Of a stretch of 64,000 bases of DNA, positions 33,002 through 44,774 are shown one piece after another. Under the pieces are notes generated by a model, which ran no database searches, was not told where the DNA came from, and saw only the letters and a program-made list of their open reading frames with translations. Every line of letters starts with the position of its first letter. Within the stretch, counting starts at the first letter, position 1. The DNA comes from Allium sativum. Lineage: Eukaryota > Streptophyta > Magnoliopsida > Asparagales > Amaryllidaceae. The stretch lies in assembly GCA_030737875.1 (NCBI GenBank), contig CM060915.1, forward strand, positions 357,303,863-357,367,862, written 5' to 3'. The translations under genes and the position numbers were made by a program.

Positions 33002-33621
33002 TGTTAAATTTGGTGATACAAAATCACAAATTGATTGGAACATATTTGCAAAGAATGGAAAGTGAATATTTTTATAATGGGAATGCATTGATTGCATTTG
33101 ATGAGGTGGTAGAGAAATAAATGAAGGGATTAATTTCTTCCATCTATGCTAAAGAAATGGATTGATTTACTTCCTATGTTTGCACATTTGTTGTTATGCT
33201 AATTTGCCTCCATTATATTATTGCCATATGTTGGTAATTTAATTGATGACTCACATAGATTTGCACTGGCTATATATTGAGGGGTAGACTTTAGTGTAAA
33301 CCCATCCTGACCTGGAGCCAGTGATCCCCAATGGTGTCTCTTCTTGTTAAACCTGATTGCGGTTTGGATATGTAAACTCTTATTTTGTAATCTCTTGTAA
33401 TTCTCTCATGTGGAATAGAATCTCTCTCTATTGGACTGGACGTACACTATGATGATAGTGGAACTAGTATAAATATTGTGTCTCTTTATTTCTCTGTTAT
33501 AGTTATTTACTATGTTGTTGATGTAATAGAATAATTGCTATCAGATTAGATTGGTGTTCAATTGGCAAATCTAGATCCTATTTATTGCGCTTCCGCATTC
33601 GCGCAATCTTCTCGCACAACA
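33002..33621 (+). repeat. 3' LTR of element E
   Basis: Starts TGTTAAATTTGGTG after AAGGTGGAG and ends CGCACAACA followed by TGTAC. Confidence 0.94.
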
Positions 33622-33626
33622 TGTAC

Positions 33627-34507
33627 GGATTTACAACATTGTGAAACATGGAATAACAAATGACATCCAGTGATCAAGAACAAAATAATGCCAAGAAATG
33701 CAAAAAGTTAACATTTACCAGATTCAAAATCTGGTGTTTTCGTATGAAGACAAATTCAAGAAGTTCCAGAAGCGTATGTGCAATCAATCTATTCTGAGTA
33801 TGCTGATGATTTCAATACTTTCAAGAAAATGATTTGAGCAGTATAGGAAAAAATCATGTTATATCCGGAAAGATTTTTTCCAGAAATCAGATGGAGTATT
33901 AGCAGCAAGTTTGTTATTTCAAGCAAGGAGTAAAAGAATTCAAATTAGAAAATCATTCAAGAATTTATCATCATATTCAAGGGTGTGAATTTTGGCCATA
34001 CTGTATTTCATGGTTCCAAAAATGTTTCTAGAAATCAATTAGGGACTTAAGACAGTCGACAAGAAATCAGAGAAATCAATGGGTTTCAAAACCCTATAAA
34101 CCACTCCATTTCATTATAGGCATTTGTGAAACAAAATAATTCATTCAAGCAACGAGAAAAAAAACAGAGATACTCACAGAGTTTCAATCACAAGTAGATC
34201 CCAAATTGTTCGATGAGGAACAACAATCAGTTGAAGTCATCATGGAACGAAATGTACCAAAGATTTAGGCATCGCGATTTGGGAAAAACCAGAACCTTAG
34301 AAATTACGGTGGCCATTTAAAAGAAGAAGTTATTTCAAGTGACTTTGAAATAAAAGGGGGGCCGACCTATTTTATTTTATAAGTTTTTGAATAAGGGTTT
34401 AGTGCTGTTTATTTTAAGTTGTTTTAACTCTTGTAAACCATTCTATAGTTTTCTAGTTTATCTTGAAACTAGGGTTTTAACTATAGGATTTATAGTTAGG
34501 AAAAATC
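33627..34507 (+). repeat. 5' LTR of element F, piece 2
   Basis: Aligns with about 61480-62349 of the right LTR. It ends AAATC (34503-34507), the target duplication of D. No coding sequence. Confidence 0.82.
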
Positions 34508-35239
34508 TGTGACGGCCCACCCCGCACCAACCGACATTTACTCCAAAGGTGCGCTGTACACATGTCCGGTTAGCACGGGACGGTCGTCAGAAGGAAAGGA
34601 AAGAAGAGAATGAACTAACAAGGAACTTGTAAAATGTCTCACAGCGCATGGAACAAAATATAATAACAACATACTTGACATAAAACAGGTGAGACAGTGC
34701 ATAAGCTGAAAACAAACTAACATAGCAGCGGAAAATCCAAGTACAGCTTATGATCCAAAGCTAACATTATTACAACTTTTCAAACTGTCTCAAAAAAAAA
34801 AGATAAAGGAGGTACACTACTAATGCCCAAGTAGCGACCACCAATGACACAGGGAGAATATCTATATATCATACATGGAAGCCTCCTGCTCGCCTCCGAA
34901 TCAGCTACTCGCGCATCACCAACTAACCTGTCTCTAGTCGGCTCGTGTGAGCACCCAGAGTAATAAGAAGAGACATAAAACTCTGGGTCATACATAAAGC
35001 CTGGTATGAGCGATAAGCATCTAAACCATACCTGAACCTGGACCTGCAACCAAAGAGTTAGCACTACATACTGTACAACACTCTAAGGTGCCATTTCAAA
35101 TGGTGTAAAGATAACGGGGGTGGGGGTGTGCATGTCATAGTGATGGCAAACAATCAAACATAGCATCCATCCTCACAACTCTCACTCAGTGCGTAAAGCA
35201 TACAACATTCACCACTTCGATCACCCAACATACTTTGCT

Positions 35240-35550
35240 ATGATCACTTTGCCCCATGAAGTCATAAATGTCTTCACTGCACTAATACATTGCCACTAAT
35301 CCTTTGCTATGTCCACTTTGCCCCATGGAGTCGCAATGACCCCACTGCACTGGCTCATAGCCTCACTAATCCTTTACTATGTCCACTCTGCCCCATGGAG
35401 TCACAATGACCCCACTGCACTGGCTCATAGTCTTACTACGCATCACTTTGCCCCTCGAGTCATAATGACTCTACTGCACTGATAACGTAGTCTTGCTACC
35501 ATCACCTTGCCCCTCGAGTCATAGTGACTCTACTGCACTGATAAGTAGCC
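35240..35550. repeat. Tandem array of about 75-bp units in D LTR
   Basis: Five diverged units built on CTTTGCCCC-(T)GGAGTC-ATGAC-CCACTGCACTG followed by CATAG and ACTA words. Several contain GAGTCATAATGACTC, an inverted pair of TGACTC. The matching array in the 5' LTR is at about 42560-42890. Confidence 0.85.
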
Positions 35551-35699
35551 CATCATCCATTTTCAGTGGTGAATCGAAGTTATGAACGTCGACAAATCCT
35601 TAGCACACGTCCCGCAGCAAAGCCCAACCATGAAGTGTACTCATTGGTTCCCAACTGGATCCTGAGCTCTAACTTCCATTTGGACTACCTTTGCATCTC

Positions 35700-36060
35700 G
35701 GGTTATTGGTCATCACCGGATCGGTTCGGATCTCCCATAATCATCAGTTCGGTTCGGATCATAGTGCTCCTTCTTCACTGGATCGGATCAGGTCGTCATC
35801 CTCCCTGTCGGATCGGGTCGGGGTCTCCAGCTTGCCACGGTTCGGATCGGCCTCTTCTAAAGCAACCCGAGTCGGGTCGTAGTCTCCAAGCCCAGTCGTA
35901 GTACATTGGTTCGGATCGGAGCTCCATGGCGAATCGGGTCGGAGAACATCAGGCGGGTTGGATTGGATGATGCATGCGACGAGAAGTGCGAGTGGATCGA
36001 AGTGCGAAGTGTGAGAGCGGATCGGGTCCTCCTAACTGATCCGATCCGGTTCGGGTGTCT
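35700..36060. repeat. CpG-rich CGGATCGG/TCGGGTCGG cluster in D LTR
   Basis: About twenty degenerate copies of (T)CGGATCGG and GGGTCGG interspersed with unique sequence. Repeated at about 43040-43390 in the 5' LTR. In a silenced plant repeat such CpGs usually decay, so their number is notable. Confidence 0.75.
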
Positions 36061-37076
36061 TCCTGCACTTTTTCCAGCAAGCAGTTTACGCCACTCGACG
36101 GCGTTTTCTACCATTCCAACTATTATAATCAATCACAAAGCATACCATATAGTCATAGCAACATGTATAATCAACCACAAACATCAAAACAACAATATAA
36201 TAGGTTAAAGTGGATCAAACCTAGCCAAAACCCCATATTTTCCCTTAAGCATGTTTAGGTGAAACTAATGATAGGATTAGCAAAACTTAACCAAATTAAC
36301 CCTAATTCATATCAGAGGTCTAAAACATCATTTCGAATTTTATAAATATTTTTCCCGAATTTTATCATGTTTAAATTCGCTAATTAACACTAATTACCCT
36401 TAATTAGCCATGATTAGTGAGGAACTATGCAAATCACTCACCTTAGCCACAAATAAGACTTAGATCTGAAATAAATCTTTGATTTGGTGCGAATCCCTAT
36501 GCTAAGCAGCAGCTCTAACGTTGATTTGGTGTAGATCTTCCTTGATTTGATGTTGCTAAGCTTAATCCTTGATTAGAAGGTGATTTGGAGGTGATTTAGA
36601 GGTTGGAGGTCATTTTTAGGGTTTCTAAGAGGTAAGTGGAGGCTAGAAAACTGAAATAGAATGAATCTCTAAATCTTTTCAGCCTCCCCATAACCCTAAT
36701 CCCGAAATGGGTTATGGGCCCATTCACTAATCACCCTATTTGGCCCGGTTAAGCAGTTTTTCACCTTCCAAACCTTATTTCAGCCATATCTCCCAAACGG
36801 TAAGTCTGTTTGGCTATTATGACCACTCTACGAAAAGGTAAACCATCAAACGAATCTAATGGAAGTGGTTTCAAGTCAAAATTCCTTTCCAGTCAAAAGT
36901 TATGGACAAAACAAGATCAGCTAGGGGCAAAACGGTCATTTAAAAATCGACAAAAATCATGAACATGGGAAATGACTCTAATGGTTGTTTCCCAAAGTTA
37001 CATGACCATACGACTTCATATGGGAAAGTAATAAATATTCTACGATCCTCCGATGCGTAGAATGCGGGTTGTTACA

Positions 37077-37091
37077 TTCTCCCCCCCTTAA
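37077..37091 (-). other. Polypurine tract of element D
   Basis: Minus-strand TTAAGGGGGGGAGAA abutting the 3' LTR, next to an AAATTTCGGGGGCGAAATTT signature. Confidence 0.93.
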
Positions 37092-37236
37092 GAAATTTCG
37101 CCCCCGAAATTTCCTAACCAAAACACACACACAAGGGTCCTACATGCCTATCAACCATAAAACAACAATCAAACATACAAAACAAGCAAAACAAGTCTAT
37201 CCTAGCATGCGGAATAACTAAATTGCAAAGTAAATC

Positions 37237-38967
37237 TTACCAGGCAAAGAGTTCTGGATATGTCTTTCTAATGCTCTCCTCTGTCTCCCAAGTACAGTCA
37301 TTCTCGTTCTCGCCCCACTGAACCTTGACTAGCTTCACCGCCCTCCTTCGAAGTTGTTTTGTATCGTGCTCGACAATACGAATCGGCTTGCGGTTCCCAA
37401 CCGCCTCGGGTTCCACTTCGAAGTCCACTAACTGATCAGGTGAAATAGCCAAATCTGGGTCGTGCACAAACTTTCTTAGTTGGGAAACATGAAATACGTT
37501 GTGAACTCCCGCCATCTTCTCTGGTAAGTCAACTCTATACGCCAAATTCCCAACTTGTTCGAGAACTGGGAATGGGCCAATAAATCTTGGTGCCAACTTG
37601 CCTCTCCTGCCAAACCGTATCACGCTCTTCAACGGAGAAATCTTGACAAACACCAAGTCACCATCGGAGAATTTTAAGTCTTTTCTCCTCTTATCAGCAT
37701 AACTCTTTTGCCTATCTTGGGCAGCTTTCATTTGAATGATCTTAATCTTATCTGAAGTTTCCCTCACCACATCTGGTCCAAGCATAAACTTATCGCTAGT
37801 CTCTATCCAACATGATGGTGAGGCGCACGGTCTTCCGTACAAAGCTTCATATGGAGCCATACCGATACTGGATTGGTAGCTATTATTATATGCAAACTCT
37901 ACTAGATGCAAATGGTCATCCCATGATCCACCAAAATCCAATATACATGCTCTCAAGAGATCTTCCAATATACGATTCACCCTCTCCGTCTGGCCGTCGG
38001 TCTGAGGTTGATATGCGGTACTGAGACGTAATTCTGACCCTAGAGCCTCTTGTAAGCTCTTCCAAAACACATTAGTAAACAACGAGTCTCGGTCACTCAC
38101 AATGCTTTTAGGTACTCCATGAAATCTCACTACCCACTTCATATACAATTCCGCTAACTTAGTTGCCGTTCTGGTCGATTTGACTGGTATAAATCTTGCA
38201 CTCTTAGTCAATCGATCTACAATTACCCAAATGCTATCATGTCCCGATCTAGTCCTTGGTAAACCATCGATGAAATCCATCGAGACTTGCTCCCATTTCC
38301 ATTTGGGAATTTCTAATGGTTGCAACAACCCACTAGGCTTCTTTTGCTCGGCTTTAACTAGCTGGCAATTCATGCATTTGGATATAAACTTCCCAACGTC
38401 TCTTTTCATCCCTTCCCAGTAGTAAGTCTGCTTCATGTCTCGATACATCTTATTACCACCGGGATGTATAGTCAGTTTTGAGTGATGACATTCCCTAAGC
38501 ACTTCATCTCTCATACCACTCACGTTAGGTACAACTAGTCTTCCATTCCTTCTAAGCCATCCATCTCGATCAAGCCCATACAAATTCATCTCCTCACCGT
38601 CGATGTTCATCTCTAACTTGGAGGTGATTTCCAATAGATTAGGATCGTCCCTCTGGCTGGAACCAATCCGCTCTATCAAAGTGGGTCTGATTGCCAAACT
38701 AGCTAGCACTTCTGGGTCCAATTCGCACTTTGGTTTGAAATCAAACCCTGCGATATACTCCAGTTGCTTCCATTCAAGAAACATAGCCCCTAAACTAGCA
38801 TGTCTCCTACTCAAGGCATCGACTACCGCATTACCTTTCGCAGGTGTGTATGCGATATCAAAATCATATGAAGCCAAGAACTCTAACCATCTCCGCTGAC
38901 GGAGATTCAGATCCTTCTGGGAGAAGAGAAACTTTAGCGATTTATGATCAGTAAACAACTCAAATCT
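37237..38967 (-). pseudogene. D RNase H end, integrase and chromodomain
   Basis: Numbering from the Met at 38958: RNase H end with TDHKSL (D4) and DALSR near 47-51. Integrase HHCC zinc site at H159, H165, C195 and C198. The catalytic triad is D228, D289 and E325, with the standard 35-residue D-E gap. A GPF/Y-like segment follows at about 461-463 (GPF). The C-terminus (525-573) has VKVQW and TWETE, the chromodomain signature of Tekay/Del chromoviruses, which steers integration to heterochromatin. This part is uninterrupted. Confidence 0.95.
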
Positions 38968-40122
38968 CTATCCCAAGAGATAATGTCTCCACATCTTTAG
39001 CGCAAACACGATCGCTGCTAATTCCAAATCATGGGTAGGGTACTTTCTCTCATGTGTCTTTAGTTGTCGACTAGCATAAGCTACAACCCTACCTCCTTGC
39101 ATCAATACAGCACCTAGTCCGGTACCACAAGCATCCGTGTATACCGTCATCTCTTCATTCCCTTTAGGAATGACTAATACTGGTGCACGCATCAACTTTT
39201 CCTTTAGACTCTTGAATGCATTCTCACACACTCCGTCCCAGACGAAGGCCTGATTCTTCTTAGTCAACTGAGTCAACGGTGCTGCTATCTTGGAGAAGTC
39301 CTGGATAAACTTACGATAATATCTAGCTAACCCCAAGAAACTTCTTACATCTGTTGCATTCTTGGGCGTAGGCCAATCCTGTACCGTAGCCACCTTCGCA
39401 GGGTCCACGTCAATACCATTCTCTGAAACAACATGGCCCAAGAATCTCACTTCCCTCCTCCAGAAGTGACACTTAGAGAATTTCGCTTTCAATTGGTGTT
39501 TCCTCAACACCTCCATCACTATCCTCAAGTGTCCCTTGTGTTCCTCCTCTGTCCTCGAGTAAACAAGGATATCGTCTACGAACACAAGAACAAACTTATT
39601 CAACTGATCTCTGAATACTCGATTCATAAGATCCACAAAGTAGGCTGGTGCATTGGTCAACCCAAATGGCGTGACCAACCACTCATAGAATCCAGACGGC
39701 GTCCTAAATGCCGTTTTCGGAACACTCTCATCCGCTACTCGGAGCTGATGAAATCCTGTCGTGAGGTCCAACTGGGAGAACACTCTTGCTCCTTCCAGTT
39801 GATCAAAAAAATCATCTATCCGCGGTAGAGGATACTTATTCTTCCTCGTTACCTTATTCAACTCGCGATAGTCCACACACAAACGAAGGGAACCATCTGC
39901 CTTAGTGGCAAACACAACTGGTACTCCCCACTCGGAGACACTTCTTCAGATAAATCCCTTCTTCAAAAGATTGCTGACTTGCACCTCGAGCTCTCGCTGC
40001 TCCCTTGGTGCCATACGACGAAGTGGCATCACTATAGGTCTGGCATCTTTCACTAGATCAATACGGAACTCAATCTCTCGGTGTGGTGGAAGCCCGGTCA
40101 CCTCCTCGAAGACGTCCGGATA
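38968..40122 (-). pseudogene. D reverse transcriptase and N-terminal RNase H
   Basis: The linker upstream of RT is readable from 40122 to the TGA at 39946. Numbering from the Met at 39915: DYRELNK near 15-21, catalytic D50 (FSQLDL), FGLTNAP at 84-90, FVDD at 112-115 with catalytic D114 and D115 (Phe instead of Tyr, tolerated in gypsy elements), and FLGHVVS at 158-164. RNase H begins at VYTDACG (D261), with E298 in HDLELA. The TAG at 38968 splits RNase H. Confidence 0.94.
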
Positions 40123-41220
40123 CTAGCCAACAACGGGCACATCTAACAACTCATCATGCGGGATGTCGAAGGAATTTATAAAACTAGCCATTACCCCATC
40201 ACTAGGTAGACTACCAAACACTACCCTCCGCCCATCATCCGCTCTAACTGTCAACAAAAAGCCCTCACAGTCTACCACCACCCCGTATCTTTGGAGCCAA
40301 TCTACCCCCAATATAATGCCATACCCAGTAAAGCCCAAAACAAAGCAATCACAAACAAACATACATCTATGACTCGATAAGACCAAATTTCGGCAAATCA
40401 TACTAAGGCTAGTCGAACCACCAATCGGGTTCGTCACAACCAACGGTCTATCGACTATCTCGGGTTCCAGTCCCAACCTATCTACCAGGTCACTAGATAT
40501 GAAGGAACGGGAAGCCCCAGTATCAAACAAAACTCGAACTGGTACATCATAAATAGAAAGCATACCTTGAATAACGACATTCTTTCCTTTCTCCGCCGCA
40601 GTTGGGGCATCCGACGAAGAAGGAACATCATCAATAACATATGCTTTCACAATCTGCTTCTCCTTAAGAGGTTGCGGACACTTATCCTTATGATGTCCCA
40701 CTTGGCCACTGTTATAGCACTTCCTATCCGCTGGTTTGGCCCGACATTGTTTAGCATAATGGCCCTTCTTACCACAGCTGAAGCACTCAACATCTTTCTT
40801 GTTCTTTTTCTGGCCATCCTTAGTTTGGTTCTGTTTTCTCTTATTCTGAGAGTTATTCTTGCCTCCACCGCCCGCTTGCGGTTTCAGCCCTTCTGCAGAT
40901 GCAGCCTCAGTTTTTGGCTTAGGGTAAAGACTCTCTGATCTCAAAGCTTTCCCCATAATCGATTCAAAAGTCTCATCGATGTGGTTGATAAGCCTTTCCC
41001 CCAAATATCCATCCAACCCAGTTATGAACTTCTCATTCTTCTTCTCGGGAGTATCGATAAGAGATAGTCCATACTTCCACAAAGTGTCGAACTCAGCAAT
41101 ATAATACGAGACCGCCCTACCATTCTGCTTGAGTTCCAAGAATCTCGTAAACAACACTGAATTCTGGGCAGCTGGAATGAACTTCTCGCTAAAGCGAGCC
41201 TTGAACTGATCCCAAGTAAC
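40123..41220 (-). pseudogene. D gag C-terminal part with zinc knuckles, and protease
   Basis: Residue numbers count from the first Met at 41157. The end of capsid is followed by a Lys/Asn-rich linker and a CCHC knuckle at C125-C128-H133-C138. A second knuckle has Ser in place of its second Cys (C147-S150-H155-C160), so it probably cannot bind zinc normally. The aspartic protease follows, with LFDTGAS around D212 and a downstream ILGVDWL. Stop at 40123. The protease would cut the polyprotein inside the particle. Confidence 0.9.
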
Positions 41221-41223
41221 CTA

Positions 41224-41607
41224 ATCTTCTGGAGTATCTGTTCTAATGGCATTCCACCAATTCATCGCTCGCCCTTGCAGCTGACGAGACGCTAGCCTTC
41301 TCTTCATCGCATCCTCGATACCCAAGTCGTCGAAGATACGATCACAGCTATCCAACCAATTCTGAACATCTGTGGACGACTCTGTTCCGTGGAACAGCTT
41401 CCCACCAAGGCTAGTGTAATCCTTGCACAACTTGGCGAAATCGACCCTAGGCGCCTACACTACTGGACCACCACCATTTCCGGGATTAGGGACTGCTCCT
41501 TGAACATCCCTAAGCATCTCCCTCATAAAGTTAGTGAACATCGTCCTCATGTCAGGAGCATTCCCATTATTGGTCCCCTTACCAGCACCTCTAGCATATT
41601 GGCTCAT
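41224..41607 (-). pseudogene. D gag, N-terminal part
   Basis: Starts MSQYARGAGKG at 41607, 190 bp downstream of the PBS, with a Gly/Asn-rich opening and a TAG at 41455. It continues through a capsid-type segment with the LFHGTESSTDVQNWLDSCDR stretch, which resembles the plant retrotransposon gag domain (GTxDPxxAxxWL pattern). It ends at the TAG at 41221. Confidence 0.85.
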
Positions 41608-41796
41608 CGTTCAATCTGTAAAGAGGAAACGATTAACGACCCCATAGTGGTGCTAGTGCAGTACGACTTCAGTCTTATACTACTAATAGTATATATATAT
41701 ATAGCTTTTGAAAACCAAAGTAATCACAAATACGCTCTCTCATATACGTACGATCTCTCCCTAGTGTCTTTCCCTAGGTTAACTACGCAACCTAGA

Positions 41797-41808
41797 GCTC
41801 TGATACCA
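41797..41808 (-). other. Primer-binding site of element D
   Basis: Minus-strand TGGTATCAGAGC, two bases from the 5' LTR; initiator-Met tRNA match. Confidence 0.95.
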
Positions 41809-41810
41809 AA

Positions 41811-44397
41811 TGTAATGGCCCGCCCCGCACCAACCGACATTTACTCCAAAGGTGCGCTGTACACATGTCCGGTTAGCACGGGACGGTCGTCAGAAGGAAA
41901 GGAAAGAAGAGAATGAACTAACAAGAAACTTGTAAAATGTCTCACAACGCATGGAACAAAATATAATAACAACATACTTGACATAAAACAGGTGAGACAG
42001 TGCATAAGCTGAAAACAAACTAACATAGCAGCATAAAATCCAAGTACAGCTTATGATCCAAAGCTAACATTATTACAACTTTTCAAACTGTCTTAAAAAA
42101 AATAAAAGCAAGATAAAGGAGGTACACTACTAATGCCCGAGTAGCGACCACCAACGACACAGGGAGAATATCTATATATCATACGTGGAAGCCTCCTGCT
42201 CGCCCCCGAATCAGCTACTCGCGCATCACCAGCTAACCCGTCTCTAGTCTGCTCATGTGAGCACCCAGAGTAATAAGAAGAGACATAAAACTCTGGGTCA
42301 GACATAAATCCTGGTATGAGCGATAAGCATCTAAACAGAACAATAACAAGTAGACTAAACCATACCTGAACCTGGACCTACAACCAAAGAGTTAGCACTA
42401 CATATTGTACAACGCTCTAAGGTGCCATTTCAAATGGTGTAAAGATAACGGGGGTGGGGGTGTGCATGTCATAGTGATGGCAAACAATCAAACATAGCAT
42501 CCATCCTCACAACTCTCACTCAATGCGTAAAGCATACGATATTCACCACTTCGATCACCCAACATATTTTGCTATGATCACTTTGCCCCACGAAGTCATA
42601 AATGGCTTCACTGCACTGATACATAGTCACTAATCCTTTGCTATGTCCACTTTGCCCCATGGAGTCGCAATGACCCCACTGCGCTGGATCATAGCCCCAC
42701 TAATCCTTTACTATGTCCACTCTGCCCCATGGAGTCACAATGAACCCACTGCACTGGCTCATAGTCTTACTACGCATCACTTTGCCCCTCGAGTCATAAT
42801 GACTCTACTGCACTGATAACGTAGTCTTGCTACCATCACCTTGCTCCTCGAGTCATAGTGACTCTACTGCACTGATAAGTAGCCCATCATCCATTTTCAG
42901 TGGTGAATCGAAGTTATGAACGTCGACAATTCCTTAGCACACGTCCCGCAGCAAAGCCCAACCATGAAGTGAACTCATTGTTTTCCAACTGGATCCTGAG
43001 CTCTAACTTCCATTTGGACTACCTTTGCATCTCGGGTTACTGGTCATCACCGGTCGGTTCGGATCTCCCATAATCATCAGTTTGGTTCGGATCGTAGTGC
43101 TCCTTCTTCACTGGATCGGATCGGGTCGTCATCATCCCTGTCGGATCGGGTCGGGGTCTCCATCTTGCCACGGTTCGGATCGGCCTCTTCTAAAGCAACC
43201 CGGGTCGGGTCGTAGTCTCCAAGCCCAGTCGTAGTACATTGGTTCGGATCGGAGCTCCATGGCGGATCGGGTCGGAGAACATCAGGCGGGTCGGATCGGA
43301 TGATGCATGCGACGAGAAGTGCGAGTGGATCGAAGTGTGAAGTGTGATAGCGGATCGGGTCCTCCTAACCGATCCGATCCGGTTCGGGTGTCTTCCTGCA
43401 CTTTTTCCAGCAAGCAGTTTACGCCACTCGACGGCGTTTTCGACCTTTCCAACAATTCTAATCAATCACAAAGCATACCATACAGTCATAGCAGCATGTA
43501 TAATCAACCACAAACATCAAAACAACAATATAATAGGTTAAAGTGGATCAAACCTAGCCAAAACCCCATATTTTCCCTTAAGCATGTTTAGGTGAAACTA
43601 ATGATAGGATTAGCAAAACTTAACCAAATTAACCCAAATTCATATCAGAGGTCTAAAACATCATTTTGAATTTTATAAATAATTTACCAGAATTTTATCA
43701 TGTTTAATTCGCTAATTAACACTAATTACCCTTAATTAGCCATGATTAGTGAGGAACTATGCAAATCACTCACCTTAGCCACAAATAAGACTTAGATCTG
43801 AAATAAATCATTGATTTGGTGCGAATCCCAATGCTAAGCAGCAGTTCTAACATTGATTTGGTGTAGATCTTCCTTGATTTGATGTTGCTAAGCTTAATCC
43901 TTGATTAGAAGGTGATTTAGAGGTTGGAGGCCATTTTTAGGGTTTCTAAGAGGTAAGTGGAGGCTAGAAATATGAAATGGAATGAATCTTTAACTCTTTT
44001 CAGCCTCCCCATAACCCGAATCCCGAAATGGGTTATGGGCCCATTCACTAATCACCCTATTTGGCCCGGTTAAGCAGTTTTTCACCTTCCAAACCTTATT
44101 TCAGCCATATCTCCCAAACGGTAAGTCCGTTTGGCTATTATGACCACTCTACGGAAAGGTAAACCATCAAACGAATCTAATGGAAGTGGTTTCAGGTCAA
44201 AATTCCTTTCCAGTCAAAAGTTATGGACAAAACAAGATCAGCTAGGGGCAAAATGGTCATTTAAAAATCGAAAAAAATCATGAACATGGGAAATGACTCT
44301 AATGGTTGTTTCCCAAAGTTACATGACCATACGACCTCATATGGGAAAGTAATAAATATTCTACGATCCTCTGATGCGTAGAATGCGGGTTGTTACA
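41811..44397 (-). repeat. 5' LTR of element D
   Basis: Starts TGTAATGGCCC and ends GGGTTGTTACA, followed by AAATC. Relative to the 3' LTR it has an extra stretch of about 25 bp near 42335-42360 and lacks about 11 bp near 43915. The CAGCGGAAA motif is altered to CAGCATAAA. Confidence 0.96.
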
Positions 44398-44402
44398 AAA
44401 TC

Positions 44403-44677
44403 TGATCTTGGGGTTTAAGATCATTACAGAGTTTTGAGCATAGAATTAGATCAATAGCGAGAGTTCGTGAGTGTACAGGTGTTGTATGCAGGACATTGCT
44501 TTAATACTTAGTAAGAAACCTTGTGGAATGCAGCGGTATGCATGTGTTTGTCAAAGTTGGGTAAATTCTTTATTGTTTATTTTCTATTCTGATGTGATCT
44601 GTGTTGTAATATTTTTTATATTCCACAAAGCTATAATAAACCCTATTCCCCCCTCTATTGTTAATTTAGACCCTACT
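44403..44677 (+). repeat. 5' LTR of element F, piece 3
   Basis: Aligns with about 62350-62632. It ends GACCCTACT where the partner ends GATCCTACA, followed by the PBS. Confidence 0.82.
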
Positions 44678-44679
44678 AG

Positions 44680-44692
44680 TGGTATTAGAGCA
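44680..44692 (+). other. Primer-binding site of element F
   Basis: TGGTATTAGAGCA, one C-to-T change from the initiator-Met match, two bases after the LTR. Confidence 0.85.
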
Positions 44693-44774
44693 GGTATTTT
44701 TTTTTTACTCTAGAGTCATGGATTTTCCTAAATGGTATCTTACCTAGTTGTCAGTCTAGTGAGAGTCAGTCCAG

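Larger units (their letters stand above)
31541..33621 (+). mobile_element. Element E: 2.1-kb non-autonomous copia-type LTR element
   Basis: LTRs of 622 bp (31541-32162) and 620 bp (33002-33621), TGTT...CAACA, with exact target duplications TGTAC at 31536-31540 and 33622-33626. The PBS is at 32166-32177. The polypurine tract AAGGTGGAG (32993-33001) is the form usual in Ty1/copia elements. The 839-bp interior encodes no intact protein. In size it lies between a TRIM and a deleted copia element. Confidence 0.94.
34508..37076 (-). repeat. 3' LTR of element D
   Basis: Starts TGTGACGGCCC, ends GGGTTGTTACA, and is followed by the polypurine tract complement. It carries a roughly 75-bp tandem array (35240-35550), a CGGATCGG-rich CpG cluster (35700-36060) and the TTTCCGCTG motif on minus (34726-34734). 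Frames on either strand inside it are not genes. Confidence 0.96.
37237..41607 (-). pseudogene. D gag-pol polyprotein, one frame with five nonsense codons
   Basis: One reading frame of about 1456 codons, the usual length for Tekay-like elements, runs from the ATG at 41605-41607 to the stop at 37237. It is interrupted by TAG at 41455-41457, TAG at 41221-41223, TAG at 40123-40125, TGA at 39946-39948 and TAG at 38968-38970. No frameshift is present. Order: capsid/nucleocapsid, protease, RT, RNase H, integrase, chromodomain, so all catalytic modules were present at insertion. As it stands it cannot make a full polyprotein. The pieces are listed separately. Confidence 0.93.
34508..44397 (-). mobile_element. 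Element D: complete Tekay-like Ty3/gypsy retrotransposon (9890 bp)
   Basis: LTRs 34508-37076 (2569 bp) and 41811-44397 (2587 bp), TG...CA, with exact target duplications AAATC at 34503-34507 and 44398-44402. The right LTR is the 5' LTR: the PBS complement precedes it, and the polypurine tract follows the left one. The interior holds a single gag-pol frame with five in-frame stops. RT-RNase H-integrase-chromodomain order defines a Ty3/gypsy chromovirus. Visible LTR differences (substitutions plus indels of roughly 11 and 25 bp) make it clearly older than B. Confidence 0.97.

Noticed and set aside
34538..36258. Many short frames in the D LTRs, repeated at 41841-43591
   Set aside because: They differ by stops between the two LTR copies and are LTR sequence.
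40123..40125. TAG between D protease and RT as a readthrough signal
   Set aside because: It lies just upstream of the RT domain, but D has four other random stops, and the neighbouring element G has no stop at this exact place (its TGA is a few dozen codons later), so decay is more likely.
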